DNA of 64,000 nucleotides from Arenicellales bacterium (GTDB lineage Bacteria > Pseudomonadota > Gammaproteobacteria > Arenicellales > JAHEKD01): positions 1 to 64,000 of the forward strand of contig JANQSD010000009.1 in assembly GCA_028284225.1 (NCBI GenBank), read 5' to 3'. Of this stretch, positions 43,091 through 51,027 are shown piece by piece. The translations under genes and the position numbers were made by a program. The notes under the pieces are model-generated. The model saw only the letters and a program-made list of their open reading frames with translations. It had not been told where the DNA came from and did not search any database. The first letter of the stretch is position 1. Each line of letters starts with the position of its first letter.

Positions 43091-44755
43091 ATGAGAAAAG
43101 ATCAACCAGAATCTGATGCAGTTGATTTAGTAAACAGTATTACTAATAAAGAAACTGCCAGTAAAGTCACCGATCTCAAGAATTGTTTTGAACAAGGCAA
43201 AATCACTCGACGAACGTTTATGTCAACAGCCCTGGCATTGGGTGTGTCGCTGACGACGGCTGCCGGGTTTGTTGACCGGGCAATGGCGGCCGCTCCAAAA
43301 AAAGGCGGTCGTTTTCGTATCGGTTTAACCGGCGGTGCCACCAGTGACACTCTCGATCCCGGCCAGATTCTGGATACTTATATGAATCATTTGCAGTTTG
43401 GGCAATTGCGAAATTGTTTAACTGAGGTTGATCCTAATGGAAACCTGATACCTGAACTGGCTGAGAGTTGGGAGTCCAGCCCTGATGCTAAAGTCTGGAC
43501 ATTTAAAATCCGTAAAGGTGTTGAGTTCCATAATGGCAAGACGATGGATTCTCAAGATGTAGTTGATTCATTGAATCATCATCTGGGCGAGGATTCTTCT
43601 TCTGCTGCAAAGGGTATTCTCACCGGGGTCAGTTCTGTTAAAGCCGATGGCGATAATGTCGTTGTCGAATTAAGCGGCGGTGATGCGGACTTCCCATTTG
43701 TAATGAGTGATTACCATATGCTCATTTGCCCTTCCAACGGTGACGGTACCATAGAGTGGCAGTCAGGTAATGGCACTGGGGGTTACATACTATCGGATCA
43801 TGAGTCTGGAGTACGCTCTTTTGCCAAACGTAATCCGAATTACTGGAAAGAAGGTTTCGCACATTTTGACGAAGTTGAAATTTTGCAAATTGCTGATGCC
43901 AGTGCGCGCACTAACGCTTTACGTACCGATACGATCGATTGTATGGATAATGTCGATTTAAAAACAGCAGGTTTGATGCAACGGGCTCCAGGTGTAAAAA
44001 TGGTGGTGGCAACCGGTAATAAACAAGTGACCTTACCTATGCGTACCGATACAGCTCCATTTGATAATAATGATGTTCGCCTAGCAATAAAGCATATTAT
44101 TAATCGTGAAGAATGGTTAGAGAAAATAGCTTTCGGCTATGGTGAAATCGGCAATGATAATCCAGTTGGGCCAGCTAATACTATGCGTGCGACGGCTGAT
44201 GAGTTACCGCAACGCGAGTACGACGTAGATAAAGCGAAGTATCATCTCAAACAAGCGGGAATGGAAAATTTGAAAGTCCAGTTTCATGCAGCTGAAACAG
44301 GTTTCGGCGGTGCATTGGATGCGGCTCAGCTAATGCGTGAGTCAGCTGCCCCGGCTGGTATTGACATTGAAATTGTGCGCGAGCCAGACGATGGTTATTG
44401 GTCCGATGTTTGGATGGTGAAACCTTGGGTGGCTTGTTATTGGAGCGGGCGCCCGACTGAGAACTGGATTTTTTCACAAATTTATGCAGCTGATGCGAGC
44501 TGGAATGATACGTTCTGGAAGCATGAACGTTTCAATGAATTATTACTTGCTGCCCGTGCTGAATTAGATCAGGCCAAACGCCGTGATATGTACATTGAAA
44601 TGCAACAGATCGTTAATAATGAAGGCGGTGTAGTATTGCCTCTGTTTTTAAGTGATGTTGCTGCAGTGACAGATAAAGTCGGTGTTCCAGATGTCATTGG
44701 TAACAACTGGAATCTTGATGGCCTGAAGAACGCTGAACGTTGGTGGTTTGTTTGA
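43091..44755 (+). CDS. Tat-exported ABC solute-binding protein (family 5, DppA-like)
   Basis: 554 residues. The signal contains TRRTFMSTALALGVSLTTAA, a twin-arginine (Tat) signal rather than a Sec one, preceded by about 40 polar residues. Mature part is of family 5: LTEVDPNGNLIPELAESWESS, VWTFKIRKGVEFHNGKTM. Family members bind peptides, nickel, glutathione or opines for ABC import. The Tat route implies folding before export, perhaps with a cofactor. No permease or ATPase gene is nearby, so the importer must be elsewhere. A hairpin follows. Confidence 0.9.
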   Translation: MRKDQPESDAVDLVNSITNKETASKVTDLKNCFEQGKITRRTFMSTALALGVSLTTAAGFVDRAMAAAPKKGGRFRIGLTGGATSDTLDPGQILDTYMNHLQFGQLRNCLTEVDPNGNLIPELAESWESSPDAKVWTFKIRKGVEFHNGKTMDSQDVVDSLNHHLGEDSSSAAKGILTGVSSVKADGDNVVVELSGGDADFPFVMSDYHMLICPSNGDGTIEWQSGNGTGGYILSDHESGVRSFAKRNPNYWKEGFAHFDEVEILQIADASARTNALRTDTIDCMDNVDLKTAGLMQRAPGVKMVVATGNKQVTLPMRTDTAPFDNNDVRLAIKHIINREEWLEKIAFGYGEIGNDNPVGPANTMRATADELPQREYDVDKAKYHLKQAGMENLKVQFHAAETGFGGALDAAQLMRESAAPAGIDIEIVREPDDGYWSDVWMVKPWVACYWSGRPTENWIFSQIYAADASWNDTFWKHERFNELLLAARAELDQAKRRDMYIEMQQIVNNEGGVVLPLFLSDVAAVTDKVGVPDVIGNNWNLDGLKNAERWWFV

Positions 44756-44778
44756 GTCTAAATTAGTTTATAACCATA

Positions 44779-44808
44779 TATCAGGAGGCAGTATTTTGTC
44801 TCCTGATA
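44779..44808. terminator. Hairpin between convergent genes
   Basis: TATCAGGAG, 12 bases, then CTCCTGATA. Exact 9-base arms, 24 bases after the solute-binding gene stop and 6 before the stop of the convergent peptidase gene. It lacks a strong T-run but fits a bidirectional terminator by position. Confidence 0.45.
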
Positions 44809-44813
44809 AGTGT

Positions 44814-45431
44814 TTATAAAATCAACACTTCTCCATCACTAAAGCATCTGTAAGAAATATTGTTACTTCGGCAATATTCGATTTCTTTTGAAATGTTTGA
44901 AGATTCCAGGTGATCGGAATTAAAGTGAGGCATAAAAGCGAAATCTAAAATACCAAGGCCATCCCAGATGGTCTGGGCTTGTTCTGAGTAGGGTAAATCA
45001 GTTGCATCATCCACAATTTGATAAGGTTTTAAACTAGGAGAAAGCACACAACAGCCAGCACTATAGCCATCATAAACGAAATTTTCGTCAAAATTATTTT
45101 TAATCAATATTTCATCCAAACCGCTTAGCTTCATTGCCTGGCGTAGCACAAACACATTGCCTCCGCTCACCCAAACGCCTGCCAACTTTTTAAGTTGGTT
45201 ATACAGATTATCGCTATAACCAAAAAAATTTTTTAAATCGATGATCTTAACATCTAAACTGATATTGTTTAATGATTTAATATCAGTCTTCATATGCTGT
45301 GAAACTCTTTCGGGATCTGCTGTAGAAAAATCAGTCGCATTAGGTATATAACCAATTGTCCCTGCTCTTACCATTTCCGTTAATCGATGAGCTTGATTGC
45401 CGAGTTTGAATGAGGAAAGATAAAATTTCAT
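44814..45431 (-). CDS. Peptidase S51 (dipeptidase E)-like protein
   Basis: 205 residues with the S51 nucleophile elbow DGYSAGCCVLSPSL and the preceding VWVSGGNVFVLRQAM, as in PepE-like serine hydrolases of the class I glutamine-amidotransferase-like fold. Dipeptidase E cleaves Asp-X dipeptides; cyanophycinase-type substrates are an alternative. Its ATG overlaps the decarboxylase stop (ATGA), so the two are coupled. Confidence 0.8.
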   Translation of the reverse strand: MKFYLSSFKLGNQAHRLTEMVRAGTIGYIPNATDFSTADPERVSQHMKTDIKSLNNISLDVKIIDLKNFFGYSDNLYNQLKKLAGVWVSGGNVFVLRQAMKLSGLDEILIKNNFDENFVYDGYSAGCCVLSPSLKPYQIVDDATDLPYSEQAQTIWDGLGILDFAFMPHFNSDHLESSNISKEIEYCRSNNISYRCFSDGEVLIL

Positions 45432-46828
45432 GGATTAGTTTGGGTGGAATTTCTTGCATTTACAAAGGCTTGAATAGTTCTGGAAATATCCTTTTGTGTG
45501 GTGGCCCAGGAACAAACACTGATTCTTATAACAGGTTCATCGAACCATTTAGAGCCACCGACCCAGCATTCACCAGATTGCTGAATATGTGTAATAATTT
45601 TATCTGTTAACTCTTGATCGCCACAGCTGACTAATATCTGATTAAAGACAACGTCATTGAGGATTTCAAACCCTTCAGCATTAAGTTCTTGACTGAGTTG
45701 AACGGCTCGTTGATGCAAGCCATAAACCAGATCATCGATGCCTTGTTTGCCCAAGTATTTTAGTGTCGCCCAAAGTTCAACTGCACGAGCACGGCGTGAC
45801 ATTTCCGGCGTATAGTGCATGCCATCTCGATTATCAGTGTAAACAATATAAGAACCACTGGCTTGCAGAGCGTTAACCAGAGCCTCTTTATCATTGCACA
45901 GAACAATACCGCTATCGTAAGGTGTGTTCAGGGTTTTATGGCCATCAACCGACCAGGAGTGAGCCTTGTTTATACCTTGGGTCAGGTGTCTTAATTGTTC
46001 TGCCGCTTCAGCCCATAAACCAAAGGCACCATCGATATGTACCCAACTACCTTGCTGATTAGCTCGATCGCAAATTTCATCAAACTCGTCAAACGATCCC
46101 GAATTAACATTTCCAGCTTGCAAAATAACAATGCAGTTTTGATTCAGCTCAGGTAATTGTGAGGTGATAATTCGGCCTTGATCATCAACATCAACCCATT
46201 CCACATTATCTATACCAAAACCCAGCAAAGCGATAGCCTTGACCACAGTGCCGTGGGTATGCCTCGAAGTTATGATTCTGATTTTCGGAGCACCTGAAAA
46301 TCCTTTGCGATTAATGTCCCAGTTATTGTTCTGAAAAATTCGGTATCGGGCGGCGGCCAGACCACACAGAATAGCCATTGAAGAACCGCTGACAAATCCG
46401 GCAACTGTACTTTGCGGCAGGTTGAATAATTCTTTGAGCCATTGCTCGCATACTTGTTCCAGTTTAGATACAACGGGTGAAGTGACATAAAGCGGGGTAT
46501 TCTGATCCCAGACATCATTTAACCATTTGGCAGCCAATGAGACCGGAATAATCCCGCCGTTCACCAGTCCGAAATATCGCCCACCAATTTGAGTTACCGT
46601 AGCCGGGGAGCCGTATTGATGAAGTTGTTGCAAAACATCTGTTGGATTACAAATTGCTTTAGGTAAGGCTTCATCGAAGCTCGAGAGGTTCTCGATGGCT
46701 TGCTCGGTTGGAAAAACGTTTCGCTCAAGCGCGTTATCGAGATAGTCAAAAGCTTTGTTTTGGGCCTGGCTTAAAAGTTCTTTTTGTTCCATTTGCTGGA
46801 ACATTTGATCGCGTAAAGTTTGATTCAT
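45428..46828 (-). CDS. PLP-dependent decarboxylase (group II, AADC-like)
   Basis: 466 residues. N-terminal GGRYFGLVNGGIIPVSLAAKWLNDVWDQN, then the Schiff-base lysine in SWSVDGHKTLNTPYDSGIV, and His/Asp PLP contacts in WVHIDGAFGLWAEA. The group II family decarboxylates aromatic amino acids, glutamate or aspartate; the TPYDSG tail is more like fold-related aminotransferase-like decarboxylases than like GadB. Substrate unknown. It is translationally coupled to the peptidase E-like gene. Confidence 0.82.
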   Translation of the reverse strand: MNQTLRDQMFQQMEQKELLSQAQNKAFDYLDNALERNVFPTEQAIENLSSFDEALPKAICNPTDVLQQLHQYGSPATVTQIGGRYFGLVNGGIIPVSLAAKWLNDVWDQNTPLYVTSPVVSKLEQVCEQWLKELFNLPQSTVAGFVSGSSMAILCGLAAARYRIFQNNNWDINRKGFSGAPKIRIITSRHTHGTVVKAIALLGFGIDNVEWVDVDDQGRIITSQLPELNQNCIVILQAGNVNSGSFDEFDEICDRANQQGSWVHIDGAFGLWAEAAEQLRHLTQGINKAHSWSVDGHKTLNTPYDSGIVLCNDKEALVNALQASGSYIVYTDNRDGMHYTPEMSRRARAVELWATLKYLGKQGIDDLVYGLHQRAVQLSQELNAEGFEILNDVVFNQILVSCGDQELTDKIITHIQQSGECWVGGSKWFDEPVIRISVCSWATTQKDISRTIQAFVNARNSTQTNP

Positions 46829-46953
46829 AGATACGAGGTTTTGTTGTGCAGGTCATAGTGTGTTTAATGTGCCACACATTTAAAACCACAACATTAGAAA
46901 CTTTGGGGGCAGCTTGGGTTGACGATAATAATTGCGGAGCGGATCTTGTAAGA

Positions 46954-47796
46954 TTATCTGGCGCCTGAATTGACAGTTTGATCGTCAGGTTTTTTTCGCC
47001 CCCAGAACAACTCCCGCACGGACTCGCTGTTTTTGGCATCAGGTTGCTCGCTATAACACAGTACAGGTACAAGACGTGGAGTTTTGCCACTCACGCGTGT
47101 GACTCGATGAATAGTTTGGTTGCCGCCGAAAATAAGCAGGGTACCGGGTGTGAAAGGCAGTTCGGTTACGCCCTCTCGATTGCCGTTTAACACGCCTTCA
47201 ACCAGCTGCTGTTCGTTCTCCAGGCCGCGGATTTTGGGCAGGTATTCAAAACTGCCTCCGCTATCCGGTGATTGCAGCATTAGTGTTACCGTGAATTCCG
47301 ATTCGTCAAAATGCCAGCCATGCTCCCCGCCGTCAACAAACACATTTATTGAGCAGGCGCCAAAGGGATCAGCGAATCGATGAAAAGATTGTTTGCCCAG
47401 TACTGCACCAATAAAGTTTTTTAACGGGTCCCATAAATACAACAGCTTTAAACTGGAATTCTCAGCAATCAGATCGTAGGCTACCGAACCAACATAAGTT
47501 TCTTCTTGATGTTGATGTGCTTTATCTTCGGGTAGATTTTCATCGTCATTCGTAAGATAAGCATTATGAGTGCTTTTGCAAAAATAGGCTTGGGAGGAAT
47601 AAGCATTTGCCTCTGCAGCTAATGTCTGCAAAGCATTTGGTAATATAAATTCAGGTAATTCACAAAGTCCTGTTTCAATAAAGTTTTTTTGGCATCGGTT
47701 AACGAGCTGTTTGTATTCAGCTGAATCTGTATCTGAAATAGGGTAGTAATTGAGATTAACGATTTGTTCAACTGGTAATGATTGATGCTGTGCCAT
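46954..47796 (-). CDS. Non-haem Fe(II)/2OG-type dioxygenase, ArpA-like
   Basis: 280 residues. Iron ligands are visible as His162 and Asp164 (HGWHFDESE) and His230 (NQTIHRVTRV), with Arg241 placed to hold 2-oxoglutarate. The segment GACSINVFVDGGEHGW recalls ArpA/HalD-type hydroxylases or halogenases of amino acids, but the Asp is kept, so hydroxylation rather than chlorination is expected. It is 11 bases from a second oxygenase gene, on the same strand. Confidence 0.78.
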   Translation of the reverse strand: MAQHQSLPVEQIVNLNYYPISDTDSAEYKQLVNRCQKNFIETGLCELPEFILPNALQTLAAEANAYSSQAYFCKSTHNAYLTNDDENLPEDKAHQHQEETYVGSVAYDLIAENSSLKLLYLWDPLKNFIGAVLGKQSFHRFADPFGACSINVFVDGGEHGWHFDESEFTVTLMLQSPDSGGSFEYLPKIRGLENEQQLVEGVLNGNREGVTELPFTPGTLLIFGGNQTIHRVTRVSGKTPRLVPVLCYSEQPDAKNSESVRELFWGRKKPDDQTVNSGAR

Positions 47797-47807
47797 ATTT
47801 AACTCCT

Positions 47808-48590
47808 CTAGATAAGTGGAAACCAGTCCTCTCTCAATTTTTGCCCTTCTTTCATATCGTGGCCAGGAAAAGGAGGCGATGTTCTACCTGGACGCTCAGT
47901 ATATCGAGCATCATCACCGACTAAACGCAAAGAAAACGCACGTCGCCTTGTTGATGAAAGATTGCCGCGGGCACCATGAACAGTTTTGTAATGAAAAGCG
48001 ACCGCATCGCCCGGTTCCATCTGCCATTCAAGGATTTGATATTTTCCGGGTTCACTATCCGGGTCAGGAATAGGTAGGTAGTCGTCCTCATTATGGTAGA
48101 AATTTTCTTCCGATAACCAGCGTATCGGTAATACTGGTTTTTCCCATAGATGTGATCCGGCAATTAAGCGTAGTGAAGCCTCCTTAACCGGATCAACAGG
48201 AATCCAGAAACTTACGGTTTGCTCGCCTTCTACAAAATAATAGGGCGCATCCTGGTGCCATGGTGTTGGTTTTGACGTACCGGGTTCTTTAACCAGTACA
48301 TGATCGTGAAATACCTGCACGGTATTAGAGCGCATCAATTTTGCTGCCGCTTCACGTGCCGGAGAGTTGTGGATGAAATCACTAAAATATTCGATTCGCT
48401 GCCAGTTACAGTAATCATCAAAAAACCGTCCCTGTTCACCTTCTTTTAAATTCTCGGCAGCGTATTCACCGGGATCGTTCATATTCTGGTCAATGCCTTT
48501 AGCAAGGATATCCGTCCACTGCTTAAATAGTCCGGGAAGAAAAACAGCGCCGTGTTGGTCGTAATAGCTTATTTGCTCTGTCGTTACCAT
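47808..48590 (-). CDS. Phytanoyl-CoA dioxygenase (PhyH) family oxygenase
   Basis: 260 residues with the PhyH facial triad His112, Asp114 (WHQDAPYY) and His205 (KTVHGARGN), plus RRRAFSLR as 2OG-binding region. PhyH enzymes hydroxylate acyl chains, ectoine, or small amines; members in betaine clusters often demethylate or hydroxylate. Shorter than EctD, so ectoine hydroxylase is unlikely. Paired with the ArpA-like gene in one operon. Divergent direction to the BetI-like gene across the FAD oxidase. Confidence 0.85.
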   Translation of the reverse strand: MVTTEQISYYDQHGAVFLPGLFKQWTDILAKGIDQNMNDPGEYAAENLKEGEQGRFFDDYCNWQRIEYFSDFIHNSPAREAAAKLMRSNTVQVFHDHVLVKEPGTSKPTPWHQDAPYYFVEGEQTVSFWIPVDPVKEASLRLIAGSHLWEKPVLPIRWLSEENFYHNEDDYLPIPDPDSEPGKYQILEWQMEPGDAVAFHYKTVHGARGNLSSTRRRAFSLRLVGDDARYTERPGRTSPPFPGHDMKEGQKLREDWFPLI

Positions 48591-48710
48591 TTCTTTTTAC
48601 CTGTTTTACAAAGTTATAACAAACAAATAAATGGTGTACACAAAAAACTGGTCCAACACAACGAGTTTTGCTGTGAGTTAACAATGTGTGCGATTAATAC
48701 TTTCATTGAG

Positions 48711-50030
48711 TTATACACCCGGCCCGAGCTGGATTTTAGATCCGTCAAAGAAACGGCTGAGTCTGAACGGTGTCAAATCCTCGATTGGGGTCTGGCCGGT
48801 AGCAAGGTCAGCAATGGCATAACCAGCAGCCGGCCCTAAACCGAAGCCGTGGCCGCTTAGTCCGGTGGCAATGTAAAATCCGGATAATGCAGAGGTTTCT
48901 GAAAGAATTGGAACCGCATCGGGAGAGGCCTCAATCATGCCCGCCCAGCTTTCCAGTAGTGGAACATCAGCAAGTTCAGGGTGGTATTTCGCTATATTGG
49001 CTTGTAATTCAGCAAGAATTTTAGTTGAAGGTTCGGGGTCCAGAACACGAATTTTTTCAAACGGTGATGTTTCATCCAGGTCCCAATTATTGGGCGTAAA
49101 CATGTTATCCAAAAATGAACCGTTGACTCGCAATCGAATATCACGATGATTCTCAATAAAACTGGGTAAAAATTTTCGGAAATAACGAAGCGTATTCGGC
49201 ATTAGGAAATGTTCCAATGCACTGCCATGAGCAATGGTATAGCCGTCATCTAGCCTGCGGCGTATGGCAACAGGTGCTGCCCAGGCTTCACCATCGAGTA
49301 TGTTGGGTGCAGGTGCAGTTCGTGCCACTGTACCTTTGACTTGAAGCTGAGGTACATCTATTCCGAGATTCCGGCAAAACATCGATGTCCAGGCGCCTGC
49401 GGCACAGATTATGGTGCCGGTTTGTATAGAACCTTTTTCAGTGACGACATTATTAACCCGTCCGGCTTTGGTTTCTATACCTCTAAGTGCGCACCGTGTT
49501 GAAATTGTCGCACCTTCCCGCTGCGCTGCGGCTGCGATGGCCGGGACGGCTCTGGCAGGTTCTGCTCTACCGTCACTGGCGGTAAATAAAGCACCGTGCC
49601 ATTTATGTGACAATCCAGGTAAGGTTTGCTTTAGGTCTGAGGTGTCAAGTATTTGTGTGTCAAGATTGAATTGGTGGGCAGTGTCCAGCCAGCCGGCCAA
49701 AAAATCTAATTCCTTTTGATCTCTGGCCAAGTATGAGGACCCTGTTTGCCTAAATCCTACATCTTCCCCAAGTTCATTTTGGAAAGATTGCCAGATTTGA
49801 AGGCTTTGCATCATGAGAGGGAGTTCACGGGGGTCGCGGCCCTGCTGACGAACCCAGCCCCAGTTTCTACTTGATTGTTCGCCGGCAATTCGGCCTTTTT
49901 CGCACAGGGTTACTGAGACCCCTCGTTTTGCAAGCCTATAAGCTGCTGCGCAACCAACAATACCGCCGCCGATGATAACAACATCAGCACTCGCTGGGAC
50001 TGGTGTGTTATCTGTTTGTGTAGTAACCAC
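48711..50030 (-). CDS. FAD-dependent amine oxidoreductase (DadA/DAO family)
   Basis: 439 residues. N-terminal dinucleotide motif VVIIGGGIVGCAAAYRLAKRG (about 17-37), central region RDPRELPLMM, and the C-terminal ATGLSGHGFGLGPAAG FAD contact. The DAO fold oxidises secondary or tertiary amines such as glycine, sarcosine or other N-methyl amino acids, or D-amino acids. It is divergent from the BetI-like gene with a perfect palindrome between them, so it is a likely member of that regulon. Confidence 0.87.
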   Translation of the reverse strand: MVTTQTDNTPVPASADVVIIGGGIVGCAAAYRLAKRGVSVTLCEKGRIAGEQSSRNWGWVRQQGRDPRELPLMMQSLQIWQSFQNELGEDVGFRQTGSSYLARDQKELDFLAGWLDTAHQFNLDTQILDTSDLKQTLPGLSHKWHGALFTASDGRAEPARAVPAIAAAAQREGATISTRCALRGIETKAGRVNNVVTEKGSIQTGTIICAAGAWTSMFCRNLGIDVPQLQVKGTVARTAPAPNILDGEAWAAPVAIRRRLDDGYTIAHGSALEHFLMPNTLRYFRKFLPSFIENHRDIRLRVNGSFLDNMFTPNNWDLDETSPFEKIRVLDPEPSTKILAELQANIAKYHPELADVPLLESWAGMIEASPDAVPILSETSALSGFYIATGLSGHGFGLGPAAGYAIADLATGQTPIEDLTPFRLSRFFDGSKIQLGPGV

Positions 50031-50066
50031 TTTCGAATTTATAAATCAGGTATAAGGTTGATCGAT

Positions 50067-50090
50067 TATAATGAACAATTGTTCATTATA
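50067..50090. promoter_or_regulatory. Perfect 24-base palindromic operator (BetI-like)
   Basis: The half-site TATAATGAACAA is followed directly by its exact inverted copy TTGTTCATTATA, giving a perfect 24-base palindrome. It lies 36 bases upstream of the FAD amine oxidase start and 61 bases before the TetR start, between divergent genes. An AATGAAC/GTTCATT relative stands before the DMGDH gene. The length and the GAACAATTGTTC-like core fit a TetR/BetI operator. Confidence 0.8.
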
Positions 50091-50151
50091 AAATACTCAA
50101 CTATAATGATTTTTCGAGTATTGGGTTACTAGAAAATTAAAGTTTTAGAGC

Positions 50152-50799
50152 ATGAGTAAAGTAAAGCGCAAACCTAAAAGGCTTGTTAATAAGCCACTGA
50201 ACAGGCAAAAGCTTATACAGGCGACACTGGATTCTATTGTCGATGTAGGCATTGAGAATACATCGGTGACGGAAATACTGGACAAAGCAAAATTATCCAG
50301 GGGGATGATTAATCTTCATTTTGATAACAAAGAATCTCTATTGCTTGAAGCATTGAAGTTTTATACCGACATCTATAACCAGACATTTTATAAACAACTG
50401 GAATCAGTTAAAACGGCTTCTCCTGCATTTAAAATGCAAACGATGGTTGCGCATGACCTTGATATTTGTGTGTTAAATCGTGATTATGTGGTGATTTGGT
50501 ATGAGTTTAGAGGTAAAGCCAGGACTAATGAACTTTACCGGCAATACACGGATACAAGATATAAGCGTTTTCGTGATACTTACTATTCGATTTGTACAGA
50601 GTTAGTTAAAGCAGAACCATTGCAGGGCGTTTCCAGTAAGTCAATCGCGCATGGTTTAATTACGATGATTGAAGGCATGTGGATAGATTTTTACTTACAC
50701 AGTGATTCTTTCAAAAGGTCTGCAGCTAAAAAAACATTCTTTATTTATTTGACTGCATTATTTCCTAGCCAGTTTACTCATAAGGGCGCACTCAAGTAG
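50152..50799 (+). CDS. TetR-family regulator, BetI-like
   Basis: 215 residues. HTH at about 20-65: LNRQKLIQATLDSIVDVGIENTSVTEILDKAKLSRGMINLHFDNKESLLLEAL. The C-terminal domain resembles BetI in length and in AHGLITMIEGMWIDFYL. BetI represses choline/glycine-betaine genes and releases on choline; whether this one senses choline or another quaternary amine is unknown. It sits between the FAD amine oxidase and the DMGDH-MttB operon, each with a similar palindrome in front. Confidence 0.85.
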   Translation: MSKVKRKPKRLVNKPLNRQKLIQATLDSIVDVGIENTSVTEILDKAKLSRGMINLHFDNKESLLLEALKFYTDIYNQTFYKQLESVKTASPAFKMQTMVAHDLDICVLNRDYVVIWYEFRGKARTNELYRQYTDTRYKRFRDTYYSICTELVKAEPLQGVSSKSIAHGLITMIEGMWIDFYLHSDSFKRSAAKKTFFIYLTALFPSQFTHKGALK

Positions 50800-50842
50800 T
50801 AGTCATACACTATAGGAGTCTCTGAATAAGTATTTTATCGTC

Positions 50843-50862
50843 ACTCCCGCGCAGGCGGGAGT
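50843..50862. repeat. Palindromic REP-like element
   Basis: ACTCCCGC, GCAG, GCGGGAGT: 8-base arms with a 4-base loop, inside TCACTCCCGCGCAGG...GGGAGTCCAG. This is a widespread intergenic palindrome type in proteobacterial chromosomes. It sits 43 bases after the BetI-like gene and may also act as a terminator. Confidence 0.7.
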
Positions 50863-50959
50863 CCAGGAAAATCAAAGGGTTATAGATTTTGATTTTTGCA
50901 AGAATGATATTGATGAGAGGTTCCTATAAATAATTTTGTAAGAATAAAAACAAATTGAT

Positions 50960-50977
50960 AATGAACAATCGTTCATT
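50960..50977. promoter_or_regulatory. Second BetI-like operator, before the DMGDH gene
   Basis: AATGAAC, AATC, GTTCATT: perfect 7-base arms. It repeats the core of the 24-base palindrome at 50067-50090, 50 bases upstream of the DMGDH-like start. The pair of sites strongly suggests one regulator for both operons. Confidence 0.75.
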
Positions 50978-51027
50978 TAAAATATCAACGTCTGTTGATA
51001 GCTAAATGCTGACGGAGAAAAGATAAA

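Noticed and set aside
47808-48590. Ectoine hydroxylase EctD
   Set aside because: Shorter than EctD, and no ectoine synthesis genes nearby; only the PhyH family can be claimed.
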